Shown: positions 36,707-44,688 of the stretch, piece after piece
Layout: each line of letters begins with the position of its first letter
How positions within the stretch are numbered: the first letter of the stretch is position 1
NCBI GenBank assembly: GCA_002410505.1
Contig: DHSO01000047.1
Coordinates: forward strand, 1-48,520
Reading direction: 5' to 3'
Source: Cloacimonetes bacterium UBA5284
GTDB lineage: Bacteria; Cloacimonadota; Cloacimonadia; Cloacimonadales; Cloacimonadaceae
DNA length: 48,520 bases
Made by a program: the position numbers and the translations under genes
Notes under the pieces: model-generated
What the model was told of the DNA's origin: nothing
Seen by the model: only the letters and a program-made list of their open reading frames with translations
Database searches by the model: none

Positions 36707-37531
36707 TTATTCTCCCGTGTTTTGCAATAGTTCCTGCAACAGCACACCGGCTCTGCCATCGCGAGCCCGGGTCATAGAGTACCGGATAGCGTCATAGATA
36801 AAATCTGCGGCCTTTATAATAGCCCCGCTGCGTTCTATCCCTCTGAGGGTGTAGATCAGCATTAGTGCGCTGAAGATATCTCCGGTCCCGGTAAAAAAAC
36901 ATGGCAGATAGCGGCATTCGAAGCTCTGAATGGAGGATGCGGAGGCAGCTGAGTAAATGATTTTGCATCCATCTTTCAGACCCGGAGCCCCGGTGATAAT
37001 GATCTCCCGCGCTCCAAAGTCGTGCAATCGCCCGCAGATCCTTTCAAAATCTACATGCCCGGCATCATTCTTGAAGCTGTGCCCGGACAGAAAACAGGCC
37101 TCAGTATAGTTCGGTGTAATAATGTTTGCTTGGGCGATCAAGCGCCGCATAGCCAGGATCATGCTATCATCGTAGCAGGAATACAGCTTACCATCGTCTG
37201 CCATCACCGGATCGACCAGCACCAGTGTCTTTTCTGAAGAAAAAGAATTGATGGCCTCCAATACCGTGTCCACTTGTGCCGGATTGCCCAGAAAACCGCT
37301 GTAGATGGCGCAATATTCCATTTTCATTTCCTGCCAGTGACGCAGACAATCTTTCATAAAGGCATCGGTTTCCAAAAGCCGATAACCATCATAACAAGTA
37401 TTGGAAGATAGCAGCGCGCTGGGTAAAGCGCACACTTCCAAGCCATATTTGTAAAAGAGCGGGATGATCGCCATCAGTGAGGTATTGCCAAATCCCGAAA
37501 GATCGTGTATAGCCAAAACTCTGTTTTTCAT
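36707..37531 (-). CDS. pdxY: Pyridoxal/pyridoxamine kinase
   Basis: The 274-residue protein belongs to the ribokinase-like pyridoxal kinases. IHDLSGFGNTSL is the N-terminal substrate motif, LVDPVMADDGKLY the conserved middle, ITPNYTEACFLSG follows, and TGTGDIFSALM carries the catalytic Asp. It phosphorylates B6 vitamers to feed PLP enzymes such as the tryptophanase of this window. It is in a minus-strand operon, six bases after the metallophosphatase gene. Confidence 0.92.
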   Translation of the reverse strand: MKNRVLAIHDLSGFGNTSLMAIIPLFYKYGLEVCALPSALLSSNTCYDGYRLLETDAFMKDCLRHWQEMKMEYCAIYSGFLGNPAQVDTVLEAINSFSSEKTLVLVDPVMADDGKLYSCYDDSMILAMRRLIAQANIITPNYTEACFLSGHSFKNDAGHVDFERICGRLHDFGAREIIITGAPGLKDGCKIIYSAASASSIQSFECRYLPCFFTGTGDIFSALMLIYTLRGIERSGAIIKAADFIYDAIRYSMTRARDGRAGVLLQELLQNTGE

Positions 37532-37537
37532 AATAGT

Positions 37538-38317
37538 TCAGGGTAGCGAGATGGTGGTTTCGTAGAGCAAATCTCCTTTTAGATCAAAGCATTGCCACAA
37601 TAGTGCTTGAGGCTGCCTGATAAGGAGATTGTAATGGTGGATCATATTGAAGAAAACAGAACGAGGATCTGGGCTTCCCTGTTCTCGTAATGGCGCGCCA
37701 CCACCACCGGATACAAAGAAATCCAGGCCTTCCCATATCAGATGCTCAAAACTGTGTTCATGTCCACTGATCACGGCTGCCACGGGATACTTTTTAAATA
37801 GCTGTGGCAGATAGTATTGCAAGCCGAGTTCATCCCCGTGATAACCTGAACTAAACACCGGATGATGGAGCATCAGGATAAGCGGTAACTTGCTGCTTTC
37901 CAGTTCATTTACCAGCCAGCGGTATTGCGCGCTGCCGGGCAAAAGCGGCAGATTGCTATCCAGGATAATGAATTTCAATGAATCGTATATAACGCTGTAG
38001 AAGCTGAGCCCATCTACTGAAGGAAAGTTTTTTATAAACAGCGCGAGATCTTTTTCGTGGTTCCCTCTGATGGCATAAAACGGCGCCGGCAGAGGAGAAA
38101 TAATTTCCTTGAAGGAATCGTATTCGCTTTGGCTTTTTCCTTTTTGGTTCAGATCCCCGGTGTGAAAAACAGCGTTCACGCGGAGCTCTTGCACCCGCGC
38201 TATCAATTCGCGATGCACTTCCGGATGGTTGCGGGTATCGCCATAGATCAGGACAGTGGCTCCAGCATATATACAGATAATCAGCAGAGCCAGACACAGC
38301 AGAATTCTACGCATCAT
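37538..38317 (-). CDS. Secreted calcineurin-like metallophosphoesterase
   Basis: The 259-residue protein has a signal peptide (RRILLCLALLIICIYAGA) and all motifs of the binuclear metallophosphoesterases: YGDTRNH, HTGDLNQKG, IRGNHEKD, LMLHHPVFSSG and ISGHEHSFEH. It would act in the periplasm or outside on phosphate esters; the substrate is unknown. It overlaps the uracil-DNA glycosylase gene by 11 bases. Confidence 0.93.
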   Translation of the reverse strand: MMRRILLCLALLIICIYAGATVLIYGDTRNHPEVHRELIARVQELRVNAVFHTGDLNQKGKSQSEYDSFKEIISPLPAPFYAIRGNHEKDLALFIKNFPSVDGLSFYSVIYDSLKFIILDSNLPLLPGSAQYRWLVNELESSKLPLILMLHHPVFSSGYHGDELGLQYYLPQLFKKYPVAAVISGHEHSFEHLIWEGLDFFVSGGGGAPLREQGSPDPRSVFFNMIHHYNLLIRQPQALLWQCFDLKGDLLYETTISLP

Positions 38318-38969
38318 TCAGGCTTTCGTAGGCTTTTTGAAAATCCTGCAGGTCTTCCCAGGCCGGGCGCTTCCAGTGGGGATTGCGCAAGAGCGCTGCG
38401 GGATGATAGGTGGACCAGGCCGGAATGCCCATAAATTCGCTGCGGTGGCTGCGGTTCCAAGCCAGGGTTTCGTTATTTCCGAAAAGGGTCTGAGCCGCAA
38501 CAAGTCCCATCACTAAAAGCAATCGGGGACGGATTATCCGGATCTGCTCCACCAGATACGGTAAACAGGCCAGTCGCTCTTCCTGACTGGGATTACGATT
38601 ACCTTCGGGGCGGCATTTCACGATGTTTGCGATATAAACGTCTTCCCGCCGCAGATTGATGGCGGCAAGCATCTTGTCCAATAGCTGACCCGCCGCGCCT
38701 ACAAAGGGCCTGCCGCTCAGGTTTTCTTTTTCGCCCGGCGCTTCTCCGATCAGCATAGCCCGGGCAAAGGGATTACCTTCACCATATACCAGATTGATGC
38801 GTCCCGCGGCCAGAGGACACTTGTTACAATCTGCATACTTTGTGCTCAAGGATTGCAGCAATTGCCGGGGGTCCTGCTGCTCCGAGTTTGTATCCGGCAC
38901 TTGATAAATGTGTCGGATGCCGCTTTGTTTTAAGAGTTCAAGATATTGGATGAGTGCACGGCGTGACAT
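38307..38969 (-). CDS. Uracil-DNA glycosylase, family 4 (Fe-S)
   Basis: The 220-residue protein excises uracil from DNA. It has the 4Fe-4S cysteine pairs (CNKCP near the start; VKCRPEGNRNP and ERLACLPYL later), the catalytic motif IGEAPGEKE, SGRPFVGAAGQLL, and the second motif TYHPAALLRNP. This layout is that of thermophile-type family 4 UDGs. Its ATG overlaps the stop of the omega-like gene (TAATG). Confidence 0.95.
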   Translation of the reverse strand: MSRRALIQYLELLKQSGIRHIYQVPDTNSEQQDPRQLLQSLSTKYADCNKCPLAAGRINLVYGEGNPFARAMLIGEAPGEKENLSGRPFVGAAGQLLDKMLAAINLRREDVYIANIVKCRPEGNRNPSQEERLACLPYLVEQIRIIRPRLLLVMGLVAAQTLFGNNETLAWNRSHRSEFMGIPAWSTYHPAALLRNPHWKRPAWEDLQDFQKAYESLNDA

Positions 38970-39403
38970 TATTCATCGTCGTCTTCATCGTCATCATCGT
39001 CAAAGGCGTCGATATCTTCGTCGTCGTCTTCGTTTGCTGCAAAGGGATCTTTCACCACTTCGAAGCTATCGTATTCGGAAGGATCCGCAGCTTGAATCTC
39101 TCGCGCGAATTTGGCGGAATCATCGATGGTTTCTTCGCCAAAATCATCGCCCTCTTCGTTATCTTCAAACAAGGCGCGCTCGGCAGCCATAGCCTGTTCA
39201 GCCTCGGCCAGTTCGTTGATATAATCCGGCACTTCGTTGTCCGCAACGTGTTCCATGGACAACATAGTGATTTTCTTGTCAAATTTGTTTTTTACGAAAC
39301 TGGGAAACTGATTGATACGGTGCGCTTCCAGTTTTGAGAGAAGGCAGAACAAGTAGTTCATGTTTACCTTTTCCAGGAAACCTTCAATCTTTTCATTTGT
39401 CAT
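38969..39403 (-). CDS. rpoZ: RNA polymerase omega-like subunit with acidic tail
   Basis: The 144-residue protein has an N-terminal segment NMNYLFCLLSKLEAHRINQF followed by KKITMLSMEHVADNEV, the spacing of bacterial omega (Rpb6 fold). It lies directly after gmk, the usual gmk-rpoZ order. Omega binds the beta-prime C-terminus and helps assembly. Unlike standard omega (70-90 residues), it carries a very acidic extension ending in about twenty Asp/Glu-dominated residues. Assignment rests on weak similarity plus synteny. Confidence 0.72.
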   Translation of the reverse strand: MTNEKIEGFLEKVNMNYLFCLLSKLEAHRINQFPSFVKNKFDKKITMLSMEHVADNEVPDYINELAEAEQAMAAERALFEDNEEGDDFGEETIDDSAKFAREIQAADPSEYDSFEVVKDPFAANEDDDEDIDAFDDDDDEDDDE

Positions 39404-40027
39404 TTATTTCTCCTCTCCCAAGAAACCTTGCATGGGTTGTTTGAATCTTGTTACGCGGTTTTCTTCCGCCCTGATGATGCTCATTACATTTTGGACAGCA
39501 TCTTCCAAAAGATCATTTATTACCAGATAATCATAGTCCGGTATGCAGGCAAGCTCTTTTTTTGCAGTTTGCAATCTGCGTTGAATATCTTCAATGCTAT
39601 CCGTGCCTCGCTTCACCAAACGCTCTTTCAAAACATCCATTGAAGGCGGGATGACAAAGATCTTTACATAGGGTATATCTGTGGCCGCGATCTGGGAAGC
39701 ACCCTGCACATCAATGTCCATGATCACATGGCGGGATAAGGCCAGGCGGGATTTGATGTATGATATCGAGGTGCCATACCAGCTCTTGCCAAATACTTTG
39801 GCATATTCCAGAAAATCTCCGGCTGCTCTGCGTTGGTCAAATTCCTGTTCATTCACAAAATGATAGTGCACTCCATTTTGTTCCTCGCCTCTGGGGGCAC
39901 GGGTAGTATAGCTGATGGAATAATCCACATTATCCATCCGCTGCAGGATTTCTTTCAAAATCGTGCTCTTCCCGCCTCCGGAAGGGGCAGATAGAATGAT
40001 CAGGAAGCTGTCGCTTTTTTCAATCAA
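39404..40027 (-). CDS. gmk: Guanylate kinase
   Basis: This 207-residue enzyme phosphorylates GMP to GDP. The P-loop reads SAPSGGGKST (usual form GAGKST). The GMP-binding residues are in SISYTTRAPRGEEQNGVHY and YAKVFGKSWYGTS, and the lid is KERLVKRGTDS. Complete. It is 21 bases after gcvH and abuts the omega-like gene. Confidence 0.98.
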   Translation of the reverse strand: MIEKSDSFLIILSAPSGGGKSTILKEILQRMDNVDYSISYTTRAPRGEEQNGVHYHFVNEQEFDQRRAAGDFLEYAKVFGKSWYGTSISYIKSRLALSRHVIMDIDVQGASQIAATDIPYVKIFVIPPSMDVLKERLVKRGTDSIEDIQRRLQTAKKELACIPDYDYLVINDLLEDAVQNVMSIIRAEENRVTRFKQPMQGFLGEEK

Positions 40028-40048
40028 AGATGGCGTTTCCGGGCTGTT

Positions 40049-40429
40049 TTATTCCGGAATAATCTTTTTGTATTCGACGGCGCTGAGCAGGTTTTCCAGT
40101 TCGTCAGTATTGCTGAGGCGAACCTTCATGATCCAGCCGTCTTCGTAACAGGATTTGTTGATGAGGTCGGGGCTGTCTTCCAAGTCGCCATTGCGTTCGG
40201 TGATTTTGCCGGATACAGGTGAGATGAGGTCTTCAACTGCTTTAACGGCTTCGATGGAACCGCAGGGCTCGCCGGCGGAAACTTTCATGCCTACTTCGGG
40301 CAATTCTACAAAAACGATGTCTCCCAGCTCGTGCTGAGCGAAATCGCTGATACCGATGGTGGCGATGTCGCCATCCACTCTAATCCACTCGTGGCTTTCT
40401 GTATAGAACAGGTCGTCCATAATGTTCAT
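40049..40429 (-). CDS. gcvH: Glycine cleavage system H protein
   Basis: This 126-residue lipoyl carrier shuttles the aminomethyl group between the P, T and L proteins. The lipoylated lysine is K63 in GSIEAVKAVEDL. TESHEWIRVDGDIATIGISD and GDLEDSPDLINKSCY are typical. It is the first gene of the minus-strand operon and no P, T or L gene is in the window. GGGAGA lies before the ATG. Confidence 0.97.
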   Translation of the reverse strand: MNIMDDLFYTESHEWIRVDGDIATIGISDFAQHELGDIVFVELPEVGMKVSAGEPCGSIEAVKAVEDLISPVSGKITERNGDLEDSPDLINKSCYEDGWIMKVRLSNTDELENLLSAVEYKKIIPE

Positions 40430-40484
40430 GCTTATCTCCCGGATCTTTTATGTTTTTTAGCCAAAAGTCACGACGCGCACTTTG

Positions 40485-40490
40485 TGTCAA
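40485..40490 (-). promoter_or_regulatory. Possible -35 element before the gcvH operon
   Basis: On the minus strand TTGACACAAAG lies 56 bases before the gcvH ATG, but the -10 position reads CTTTTGG. Confidence 0.35.
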
Positions 40491-40519
40491 GCATAAAGTG
40501 CGTTGGCATTCCCCCATTT

Positions 40520-40903
40520 TTAATCCAGCCTTATCTCCAATTGCCAAAGATCTCCTCTTTCCTCGATGCTATGCCTTCGTTTGTGGTCATCCTTATGCAG
40601 GTGTTCAAAACATCGAAGCAAGAAAAAAGGAATTGAATCATTTTTGCTGCCCACCTGCTTTTGAGGTCTATTTAGCGTTATTATGGTTTGTTGGACAGAA
40701 GTGATTCCCACCACATCGATGCCGCATGTGCAACACTCTGAAAGATCAATATAAGCCCAAAACGCCTTGCCGGTTTTCGTATCCAGCGCATAAACACGGG
40801 ATTCCCCGAACTCCAGAACAGGCTTCCAAGTGGATTGACCCAAGCCGTCAGGCTCTTCTCTTCGCGGTGATGTAGAATAAATTCCTGGCCGGATGATTCT
40901 CAT
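40520..40903 (-). CDS. Doubtful open frame, probable fragment
   Basis: A 127-codon minus-strand frame overlaps the end of the Sel1-repeat gene by 56 bases. Its middle (ESRVYALDTKTGKAFWAYID, then CCTCGIDVVGITS) looks protein-like, whereas both ends look random. No ribosome site precedes it. It may be a decayed phage or exported-protein piece left at the prophage edge. Confidence 0.3.
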   Translation of the reverse strand: MRIIRPGIYSTSPRREEPDGLGQSTWKPVLEFGESRVYALDTKTGKAFWAYIDLSECCTCGIDVVGITSVQQTIITLNRPQKQVGSKNDSIPFFLLRCFEHLHKDDHKRRHSIEERGDLWQLEIRLD

Positions 40904-41507
40904 TCAGCTCTTTATTCTTCATGATGTCGAACCAGTGCTCTTTTTTCCATAGCTCCACCCGTTTTTGGATTTTCTCTTTTGCCTCAGAAGGAATTTTATC
41001 TTCATGCATTTTTAGCATGGCCATGGCACTCAGCACCCGATGTTCTGCTGCCAGGGTAAGCCAGAAAAATGCCTCCTGCATGTCTTTCTCCACTCCATGG
41101 CCTTCGATGTAGAAAGCCCCCAAATTGCTTTGGGCAGGGCCATGTGCCCGGTCAGCTGCCTTGTGGAACCATTCAGCGGCTGCCTTAAGGTTTATCGGTG
41201 AGCAGGTTCCTTCATAGAGCAGACAGCCAAGTAAATACTGAGCTTCCAAATAACCCTGTTCAGCCGCATTGTACATCCAGCGGAATCCCTGTTTTAAATC
41301 AGTATCTGTCCCACGGCCCTTCAGGAGGCAGAAGGCAAGCTGATACTGAGAATGCGGGTTTCCCTGTGCGGCTGCCTTGGATACCAACTGCTTACCGATC
41401 CGCTGATACTTGGATAGATCTATGGGTTCCGGCTTGTATTTGCTATCCAGGAGATCAGCAGCGGAGCTGATCGCCAGGTTGTAGGCACCAATACGCATCA
41501 CTCTCAC
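40848..41507 (-). CDS. Sel1-repeat protein at the end of a phage gene cluster
   Basis: The 219-residue protein contains three to four Sel1 (TPR-like) repeats: GNPHSQYQLAFCLLKGRGT, YLEAQYLLGCLLYEGT, GPAQSNLGAFYIEGHGVEKD and a last degenerate copy. Its ATG overlaps the upstream phage gene stop by four bases, and its first 20 residues (MRVMRIGAYNLAISSAADLL) do not look like Sel1. The gene may thus be a chimera of a phage gene start and a host Sel1 gene. No signal peptide is clear. Sel1 proteins usually scaffold other proteins. Confidence 0.75.
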   Translation of the reverse strand: MRVMRIGAYNLAISSAADLLDSKYKPEPIDLSKYQRIGKQLVSKAAAQGNPHSQYQLAFCLLKGRGTDTDLKQGFRWMYNAAEQGYLEAQYLLGCLLYEGTCSPINLKAAAEWFHKAADRAHGPAQSNLGAFYIEGHGVEKDMQEAFFWLTLAAEHRVLSAMAMLKMHEDKIPSEAKEKIQKRVELWKKEHWFDIMKNKELNENHPARNLFYITAKRRA

Positions 41508-41905
41508 GATCCCGCTCCGGTACCGCTCTTCAGCAGGTCAATCTTGGCAATCCTGACCAATCTGGTTCCATCCACTCTGGATGTGTAAAACTCGATACTT
41601 GGCAGGTCCCGGTTCATCAACTTCTGATAATAGCTCCGGAACTTCTCCTTGAGAGTGTAAAGCTCAGAGTCTGGATCAGTGACATTATGGGCATTAACGA
41701 TCAGAAAGACTGTCCAGGCGATATCGGTATCCACATACTGCCGGGAGGTGCCATGCTTGCCTGTCTCGGAATCGAGGATCAGGATGGCGCAGGGCAGGTT
41801 CTTGGGGATATTGTCCTTGTTGTAGAGAGTCTCTGCCACTCCTGCCATATTCAAAGCTTCAGATATGCGGCTGCGTTCAGCTTGGTACTTCTCAATGGCT
41901 GTCAT
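41504..41905 (-). CDS. Phage structural protein, tail-completion-like
   Basis: The ATG at 41905 is preferred because GAGGTGAG lies just before it, giving 133 residues; the ATG 13 codons upstream overlaps the neighbour needlessly. It contains PCAILILDSETGKHG, AWTVFLIVNAHN and a C-terminal VRIAKIDLL. Its size and position after the gp10-like gene fit a minor tail or tail-terminator protein, but I do not recognise the family firmly. Confidence 0.6.
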   Translation of the reverse strand: MTAIEKYQAERSRISEALNMAGVAETLYNKDNIPKNLPCAILILDSETGKHGTSRQYVDTDIAWTVFLIVNAHNVTDPDSELYTLKEKFRSYYQKLMNRDLPSIEFYTSRVDGTRLVRIAKIDLLKSGTGAGS

Positions 41906-42390
41906 AGGCTCACCTCGATATCGTTCAACTGCTGATAGATCCACTGCTCCCGGTTGGCGATGACTGAAGCGAACACATTACGAGCGGCAATGCCTTCCCG
42001 CTTGATCTTGCCCCGGATGAGATAGGCGATCTCGGCTATGGTCAGAGCTTTACCTGTCTCTTTATCAGTCCAAGACAGGTGCTTGCGTTCGACCCAAGCT
42101 ATAAGTGGAGCGATCGGAGTCCAGGAAGGCACTTTGCCGCCCAAAACGAAAGGCTCATGACGCACATTCGAGCCTACTCTCAGGATCATGGCTGTATCGG
42201 TGGTCTGGAGCAGATAACCGGTATTGCCGTAGAAGTCGCCCTTGTCATAGATCTGCTGTGTCAAAATCTCCTTGCGGGACTCGGCATCGATCACAGAACC
42301 GATCAGGTGCAGTCTGCTCTCCAAGGCAGCATAGATAGCCAGGTAGATCTCCCGCATCAGTTCATCCGGAGTGGTATAGCTATCAAGCAT
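41902..42390 (-). CDS. Phage head-tail connector, HK97 gp10-like
   Basis: The 162-residue protein has ILRVGSNVRHEPFVLGG, VPSWTPIAPLIAWVERK and IAYLIRGKIKREGIAARNVF. This resembles the HK97 gp10 pattern in which a substrate-like GSN strand is followed by a WPPI-type helix and an IAR-KI-REGT end. It overlaps both neighbours by one to four bases, as in a phage morphogenesis operon. Confidence 0.65.
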   Translation of the reverse strand: MLDSYTTPDELMREIYLAIYAALESRLHLIGSVIDAESRKEILTQQIYDKGDFYGNTGYLLQTTDTAMILRVGSNVRHEPFVLGGKVPSWTPIAPLIAWVERKHLSWTDKETGKALTIAEIAYLIRGKIKREGIAARNVFASVIANREQWIYQQLNDIEVSL

Positions 42391-42632
42391 CAGATTACTC
42401 CCACCCGGATCACTCTCGGAGGTCTGGGTTTCAGCTCATTCAGGCGGTCCTGACCTTGTAGATTGAGATAGTCACGAAGCCCGGTCAGTGCTCTTAGCTC
42501 AAGCTTGGCTTTGAATGCGTCAATTTCGCTCCCTGTGAGCAGTTCGGTGGCAGACTGGTCTAATCCTACAGTCTTCACTATTCCTTCGCCCAGAGTCTTC
42601 AAATTGAGAAACTCGCAAGTACTCTGCAGCAT
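42390..42632 (-). CDS. Small phage protein
   Basis: An 80-residue protein within the overlapping phage cluster, with start and stop overlapping its neighbours by one base. It contains SATELLTGSEIDAFKAKLEL and ends with PRPPRVIRVGVI. No family recognised; the position suggests a head-tail adaptor. Confidence 0.55.
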   Translation of the reverse strand: MLQSTCEFLNLKTLGEGIVKTVGLDQSATELLTGSEIDAFKAKLELRALTGLRDYLNLQGQDRLNELKPRPPRVIRVGVI

Positions 42633-42892
42633 CAGAAAACAGAACCCAAAAACGGGTTCCCTGGAGACTTTGCTTGCAAAGGATTTAGGGTGTGGCGAAA
42701 AGAAATCAGGAATGGCTCTTCTTCAGGCAAGTCATCGTGAGTTGCCCGATCAAAGTGCTCCTGCAGGACCAGTGAGTGGATCATTTCCAGCACCAGTCCC
42801 TGATGCTCTTTGAAGATGCCGTTATCACCCATCTCCCTGGGGAGGTTGAGTATTGCGAGCATGGCATCAATCTCGACCGGGATCGGTATCAA
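42632..42892 (-). CDS. Small phage protein
   Basis: An 86-residue protein between the endolysin and the next phage gene, overlapping the endolysin by four bases (ATGA). It is rich in Glu, Leu and Pro (LPEEEPFLISFRHTLNPL) with no recognisable motif. Confidence 0.55.
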   Translation of the reverse strand: MIPIPVEIDAMLAILNLPREMGDNGIFKEHQGLVLEMIHSLVLQEHFDRATHDDLPEEEPFLISFRHTLNPLQAKSPGNPFLGSVF

Positions 42893-43356
42893 TGCCCTTT
42901 CCTCATCAGCTCGGATAGCTCAATCGCTCTGCGTCCGACCTGCTTTGCCCACTTTGAGACAAGCATGTTATTGGCAGCTCGTTCCCAGTCTCCGGCTTGG
43001 ATAAACGCCAGAGTGTTCTTGAAGCCAAGCAGACCATTGATGCCCAGGTAGCAGGGATCCCGCAAAGGAGCGAAGCGGCTTTGTGGGATGCTTATGCACA
43101 TATTCAGAAGTACAGACTTGCGGACTTCATCCAGGGGATTATAGATCTCTGGAATCTCATCCAAAAGCTGTCTCTCGCAGTTCTGGATATCGTTCTCCAA
43201 GAGCACATAGGCTTCGGTCTGGGAGATACCACAGTCATCAAGATTACGACCGATACCGATAGTCAGCTTACCTGCTGTGCAGCGGTAGGGCTTAAGCCTC
43301 AGACCTTCGTGTCTAAGCAGTTGTTCTTTGATGCGTTCCAGTAGCTTGGCTTCCAT
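42889..43356 (-). CDS. GH24 phage endolysin (T4-lysozyme type)
   Basis: The 155-residue muramidase cleaves peptidoglycan. It shows the E-8aa-D/C-5aa-T catalytic pattern: E17 in RHEGLRLKPY, C26 in YRCTAG (the T4 Asp20 position) and T32 in KLTIGIGRNL. Later KQVGRRAIELSELM is the conserved GH24 end. AAGGAGA precedes the ATG. There is no signal peptide or SAR anchor, so a holin would be needed, and none is visible. It is the first gene of the minus-strand prophage fragment. Confidence 0.88.
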   Translation of the reverse strand: MEAKLLERIKEQLLRHEGLRLKPYRCTAGKLTIGIGRNLDDCGISQTEAYVLLENDIQNCERQLLDEIPEIYNPLDEVRKSVLLNMCISIPQSRFAPLRDPCYLGINGLLGFKNTLAFIQAGDWERAANNMLVSKWAKQVGRRAIELSELMRKGH

Positions 43357-43461
43357 CGTATCTCCTTGCGAGTAGTGTTGGTATACTGTATCCGGTGCAA
43401 GGAAGCCACTACCCTGTATGCTGACAAATCAGGATGAGTAAGGATGAGACAGAATTTGAGG

Positions 43462-43493
43462 TTGACAGGAATTGAATACCATGAACAATGGTA
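43462..43493 (+). promoter_or_regulatory. Promoter with inverted repeat before the chelatase-like gene
   Basis: TTGACA (43462-43467) is followed by TACCAT-gaaca-ATGGTA (43477-43493), which lies between the -35 and the expected -10 (about 43485-43490). A repressor or activator site here is plausible. Confidence 0.45.
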
Positions 43494-43540
43494 GACTGTG
43501 AAGAATATCTGAAACAATTAGATAGTAACTAGGAGCATGT

Positions 43541-44668
43541 ATGATAAAGTATCGTTTCCCATTTATGGCGATTATCGGTCAGGACGATTTGAGCCTGGCC
43601 TTGATCCTGAACTTGGTCAACCCCCGGATCGGAGGGGTATTGATTCGTGGAACCAAGGGAACCGGCAAGAGCACGGCTGTTTACGGCTTACCTCAGATAG
43701 CACCACTGATCAAGGTTCATGAGTCATGTAGTTACAATTGCTCCCCAGAAGAACTCGACAGATGGTGTCCACAATGTAAGTCACAGCAGACCAACACCAT
43801 AGTAGAGAGAGAAGTGGAAGTAGTAAATCTGCCCATGAACATCTCGGAAGAGAATTTGTCCGGTAGAATTGATGTGGATAGACTACTAAAGACAGGTGAT
43901 AAGATGTTTACTCCCGGTCTCCTGGCTAAAGCTCACAGACAAATACTCTATATTGATGAGGTGAATCTGATTCCGGATCATATCACCGACAGCTTGCTTG
44001 ATGTGGTAGCCTCCGGGGTCAGTACCGTCGAGCGGGAAGGATTTTCCGTGGAGCACGATGCCAGATTCCTTCTCATCGGCACCATGAATAGCGAAGAAGG
44101 AGAGCTCAGACCGCAGATTCTGGATCGTTTTCCACTATCAGTAACCATCAATACCCTCCGCAACCCCCATGACAGACTGGAGATCATTCGCCGCAACTAT
44201 GCATTTGAAGCAGACCCTGCCAGCTTTATGGAAAGCTTCAAAGACGTCAACGATATGATGAAGCAGACCATTTTAGCTGCTAGGGAGATGCTCCAAGAAA
44301 TCAAGATACCAGAGAGTTTAGTGAAAAACGTAGTCGATTTCTGTGTCCACTATGTGGTCGATGGGCATCGACCGGAGATTGTTATCATCAAAACTGCCAT
44401 AGCTTACGCTGCACTGGAATTGAAGCCCGAGGTCGAGAGTAAACACATAAAAATGGCGATGAAGCTTGCCTTGCTGCATCGAACCCGTGATGGCGGATTA
44501 AAAAAGGCAGTGAATGCTTCCGATATAGATAGCTGGTTTGACGGCATCAAAAAAGACCGTGAACCGGATCGGACTTTCTCCATGGATTACGATGTGCAGA
44601 ACTTGAGCATCCTGAAAGGAGGTTACCTTAGCCCATCAAAAAAATCCGGGAAAGTCTCGCAGAACTGA
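43541..44668 (+). CDS. ChlI-like AAA+ subunit (zero-frame product of a frameshift gene)
   Basis: The 375-residue AAA+ protein resembles the small subunit of magnesium/cobalt chelatases. Walker A is GTKGTGKST (37-45), Walker B LYIDEVNLI (D139, E140), and the family motif MNSEEGELRPQILDRFPLSV follows. A cysteine group CSYNCSPEE...WCPQC near 60-80 is typical of non-photosynthetic relatives. AGGAG precedes the ATG. Near its 3' end is a -1 frameshift cassette, so a fraction of ribosomes should make a fusion with the VWA part. No tetrapyrrole gene is in the window, so the metal or substrate is unknown. Confidence 0.9.
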   Translation: MIKYRFPFMAIIGQDDLSLALILNLVNPRIGGVLIRGTKGTGKSTAVYGLPQIAPLIKVHESCSYNCSPEELDRWCPQCKSQQTNTIVEREVEVVNLPMNISEENLSGRIDVDRLLKTGDKMFTPGLLAKAHRQILYIDEVNLIPDHITDSLLDVVASGVSTVEREGFSVEHDARFLLIGTMNSEEGELRPQILDRFPLSVTINTLRNPHDRLEIIRRNYAFEADPASFMESFKDVNDMMKQTILAAREMLQEIKIPESLVKNVVDFCVHYVVDGHRPEIVIIKTAIAYAALELKPEVESKHIKMAMKLALLHRTRDGGLKKAVNASDIDSWFDGIKKDREPDRTFSMDYDVQNLSILKGGYLSPSKKSGKVSQN

Positions 44669-44688
44669 GTTTGTTACTCGGTAGCGAG
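44615..44688 (+). promoter_or_regulatory. Programmed -1 ribosomal frameshift cassette
   Basis: Three elements line up. There is an internal Shine-Dalgarno AAAGGAGG (44615-44622), then 15 bases later the heptamer A_AAA_AAA (44638-44644), read as TCA AAA AAA in the zero frame. From 44656 follows a stem-loop: CTCGC pairs with GCGAG (44684-44688), and inside it ACTGAGT (44664-44670) pairs with ACTCGGT (44676-44682) around TTGTT. The zero-frame stop (44666-44668) lies in the stem. This matches the layout of Escherichia coli dnaX. Confidence 0.85.
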
